NCBI GenBank assembly: GCA_003315675.1
Contig: NIZU01000089.1
Coordinates: 1-14,074, forward strand
Direction: 5' to 3'
DNA from: Methanocorpusculum sp. MCE
GTDB lineage: Archaea; Halobacteriota; Methanomicrobia; Methanomicrobiales; Methanocorpusculaceae
DNA: 14,074 bases
How positions within the stretch are numbered: the first letter of the stretch is position 1; each line of letters starts with the position of its first letter. Under the pieces are notes generated by a model. The model worked only from the letters and a program-made list of their open reading frames with translations, was not told where the DNA came from and did not search any database. A program made the translations under genes and the position numbers. Positions 13,024-14,074 of the stretch are shown piece by piece.

Positions 13024-14074
13024 ATGACAAACCAGAAAGAAATTCTTCGACTGAAGAATCTGAAAATGGAACATCAGCAAATTGCAGATGCTTGTTCCTG
13101 CTCAGTATCTACCGTCAAGCGTACGCTAAAGCACGCCGGTGAAACTGGAATAGACTGGACATCCATAAAAGATGTTCCCTGTGATGAAGTAACGCGTATG
13201 CTTCACATATCCAACCATCTAACTCCGCCACGCAAACCCCTGGATTACCCCTACCTTCAACAGGAATTGTCGAAAAGTGGGGTAACACTCAACCTTCTCT
13301 GGTTAGAATACTGTGAACAATGCCGACTATCCGGTGAAACCCCGTATCGATCCACGCAATTCAATAAACTCTACCGCGATTACCTCCAAAAAACCAAAGC
13401 CACCATGCATCTTGAACATAAACGCGGGGATATCATGGAAGTAGATTGGGCAGGTACAACGCTCACCGTTGTTGAGAGAACAACGGGAAAACCCGCGAAA
13501 GCATATATCTTCGTTGCCGTACTTCCCTGGAGCGGATACAGCTATATGGAAGCTTTCCTTTCCATGGATCAGGAAGCCTGGATTACCGCACACATCAATG
13601 CGTACACCTACTTTGGCGGTGCATCACGCATTCTTGTACCTGACAATCTGAAAACAGGTGTAATCAGAAATGGAAAAGATGAAACGATCATCAATAAAAC
13701 CTATCTGGAACTTGCAGAACACTATGGTACAGCCGTCCTCCCTGCACGCGTAAGGTCACCCAAAGACAAAGCATCGGTTGAAGGTGTCGTCGGCAATATC
13801 ACCACGCAGATCCTGGCCAAACTTCGCAACCAGCAGTATCTCTCATTATTTGATCTCAATGAAGATCTGCACCACCATCTCAACGAGTTCAATACCAAAC
13901 CATTTCAGAAAAAGGAGGGAAGCCGTTCATCCCATTTCAGCGAAGAACAGCCCTTTCTTTTCCCCTGCCAAAACTTTCTTACAATGACCGGGTTCAGCAT
14001 ACACAAACGTTGCATCCTGAATCATACCTTGTTCAATTTTCAGACCTTTCAGGTCAAGTTGTCTCTGAAACTCC
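13024..14074 (+). CDS. istA: IS21-family transposase IstA, interrupted and 3'-partial
   Basis: This is an IS21-type DDE transposase. The ATG follows AAGGA. Residues 1-40 form a helix-turn-helix (ILRLKNLKMEHQQIADACSC, then SVSTVKRTLKHAG). The catalytic core has Asp141 (MEVDWAGT), Asp207 (ILVPDNLKTGV) and Glu253 (KDKASVEGVVGN). The C-terminal stretch TKPFQKKEGSRSSHFSEEQPFL is the conserved IstA segment after the core. True IstA sequence appears to end at about 13973 (residue 317 or slightly less). The family usually has about 400-520 residues, so the C-terminus is lost. From 13974 the same frame stays open to the window end but reads antisense IS5-type transposase, so residues after about 317 are not IstA. 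It is probably non-functional; istB is not in the window. Confidence 0.9.
   Translation, partial: MTNQKEILRLKNLKMEHQQIADACSCSVSTVKRTLKHAGETGIDWTSIKDVPCDEVTRMLHISNHLTPPRKPLDYPYLQQELSKSGVTLNLLWLEYCEQCRLSGETPYRSTQFNKLYRDYLQKTKATMHLEHKRGDIMEVDWAGTTLTVVERTTGKPAKAYIFVAVLPWSGYSYMEAFLSMDQEAWITAHINAYTYFGGASRILVPDNLKTGVIRNGKDETIINKTYLELAEHYGTAVLPARVRSPKDKASVEGVVGNITTQILAKLRNQQYLSLFDLNEDLHHHLNEFNTKPFQKKEGSRSSHFSEEQPFLFPCQNFLTMTGFSIHKRCILNHTLFNFQTFQVKLSLKL
13974..14074 (-). mobile_element. Fragment of IS5-type transposase, inverted copy of bases 24-124
   Basis: The reverse complement is identical over all 101 bases to positions 24-124 of the window. It encodes the transposase segment EFQRQLDLKGLKIEQG through GHCKK, including the first catalytic Asp (QDATFV). 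Identity stops exactly at 13974/124 and the sequence then becomes IstA; no IS5 terminal repeat lies at this junction, so the IS5 copy is itself truncated. The right side is cut by the window end, so the true length is unknown. Confidence 0.92.

Larger units (their letters stand above)
12844..13973 (+). mobile_element. IS21-family insertion sequence, left end and partial istA
   Basis: The region joins a repeat-bearing left end (from about 12844, where the palindrome TGAATATTCA begins) to the istA gene at 13024. Multiple short terminal repeats inside the left end are characteristic of IS21 elements. The exact outer boundary and target duplication cannot be set because the right end and istB are absent: the element is interrupted at 13973/13974 by IS5-type sequence. 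Confidence 0.7.

Noticed and set aside
12840..13025. A 61-codon minus-strand frame at the left end of the IS21 element
   Set aside because: It consists of the translated terminal repeats and the hairpin before istA, so it is better explained as element end sequence.

Overview
The window reads as chromosomal DNA of a methanogenic archaeon, most likely of the Methanomicrobiales (Methanocorpusculum-like; this genus call is an inference from protein style, not a database match). The evidence is a complete A-type (archaeal) ATP synthase operon in the order found in Methanosarcina (H-I-K-E-C-F-A-B-D), a hypD hydrogenase-maturation gene, a tRNA gene without encoded CCA, GGAGG/GGTGAT-type ribosome binding sites, and a TATA-like box at archaeal spacing upstream of the operon.

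Layout. Positions 1-600 hold the 3' part of an IS5-type DDE transposase, followed by a 205-bp spacer with a T8G7 homopolymer pair. Positions 806-9114 (minus strand) are the nine-gene ATP synthase operon, transcribed from a promoter near 9154-9165 towards the IS5 remnant. The genes are nearly contiguous: gaps are at most 15 nt, ahaH/ahaI and ahaF/ahaA overlap, and most genes have a visible ribosome binding site. Divergent from the operon, on the plus strand, is a predicted lipoprotein with an FkbM/class I methyltransferase-like core (9313 on); its C-terminus is apparently altered by a one-base shift at an A8 tract. Convergent to it on the minus strand lies a short broken gene (about 10117-10342) ending in a hairpin plus T-run terminator, and then a tRNA-Arg(CCG). 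Next come a HAD-family phosphatase and hypD (both minus strand, 12 nt apart). A roughly 620-bp non-coding stretch with a 12-bp tandem repeat and several palindromes separates hypD from an IS21-family element. That element's istA starts at 13024, runs about 317 codons and is cut off by an antisense fragment of the same IS5-type transposase seen at the window start.

The most notable structural fact is that the two window ends carry an identical 101-bp sequence in inverted orientation (24-124 and 13974-14074). The ATP synthase operon, tRNA-Arg and hypD are thus flanked by inverted IS copies. This could allow inversion of the whole segment, or could mark an assembly junction.

Functionally, the A1Ao synthase couples the ion gradient made by methanogenesis to ATP synthesis, and HypD contributes the Fe(CN)2CO group of [NiFe]-hydrogenases that feed electrons into the same energy metabolism. 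The lipoprotein, the broken gene and the HAD phosphatase have no visible link to energy conservation. I found no CRISPR array, defence system or clearly novel multigene system. The unusual items are the lipoprotein-methyltransferase, the cluster of frameshifts, the hairpin over the istA ribosome binding site, and the repeat-rich intergenic region.
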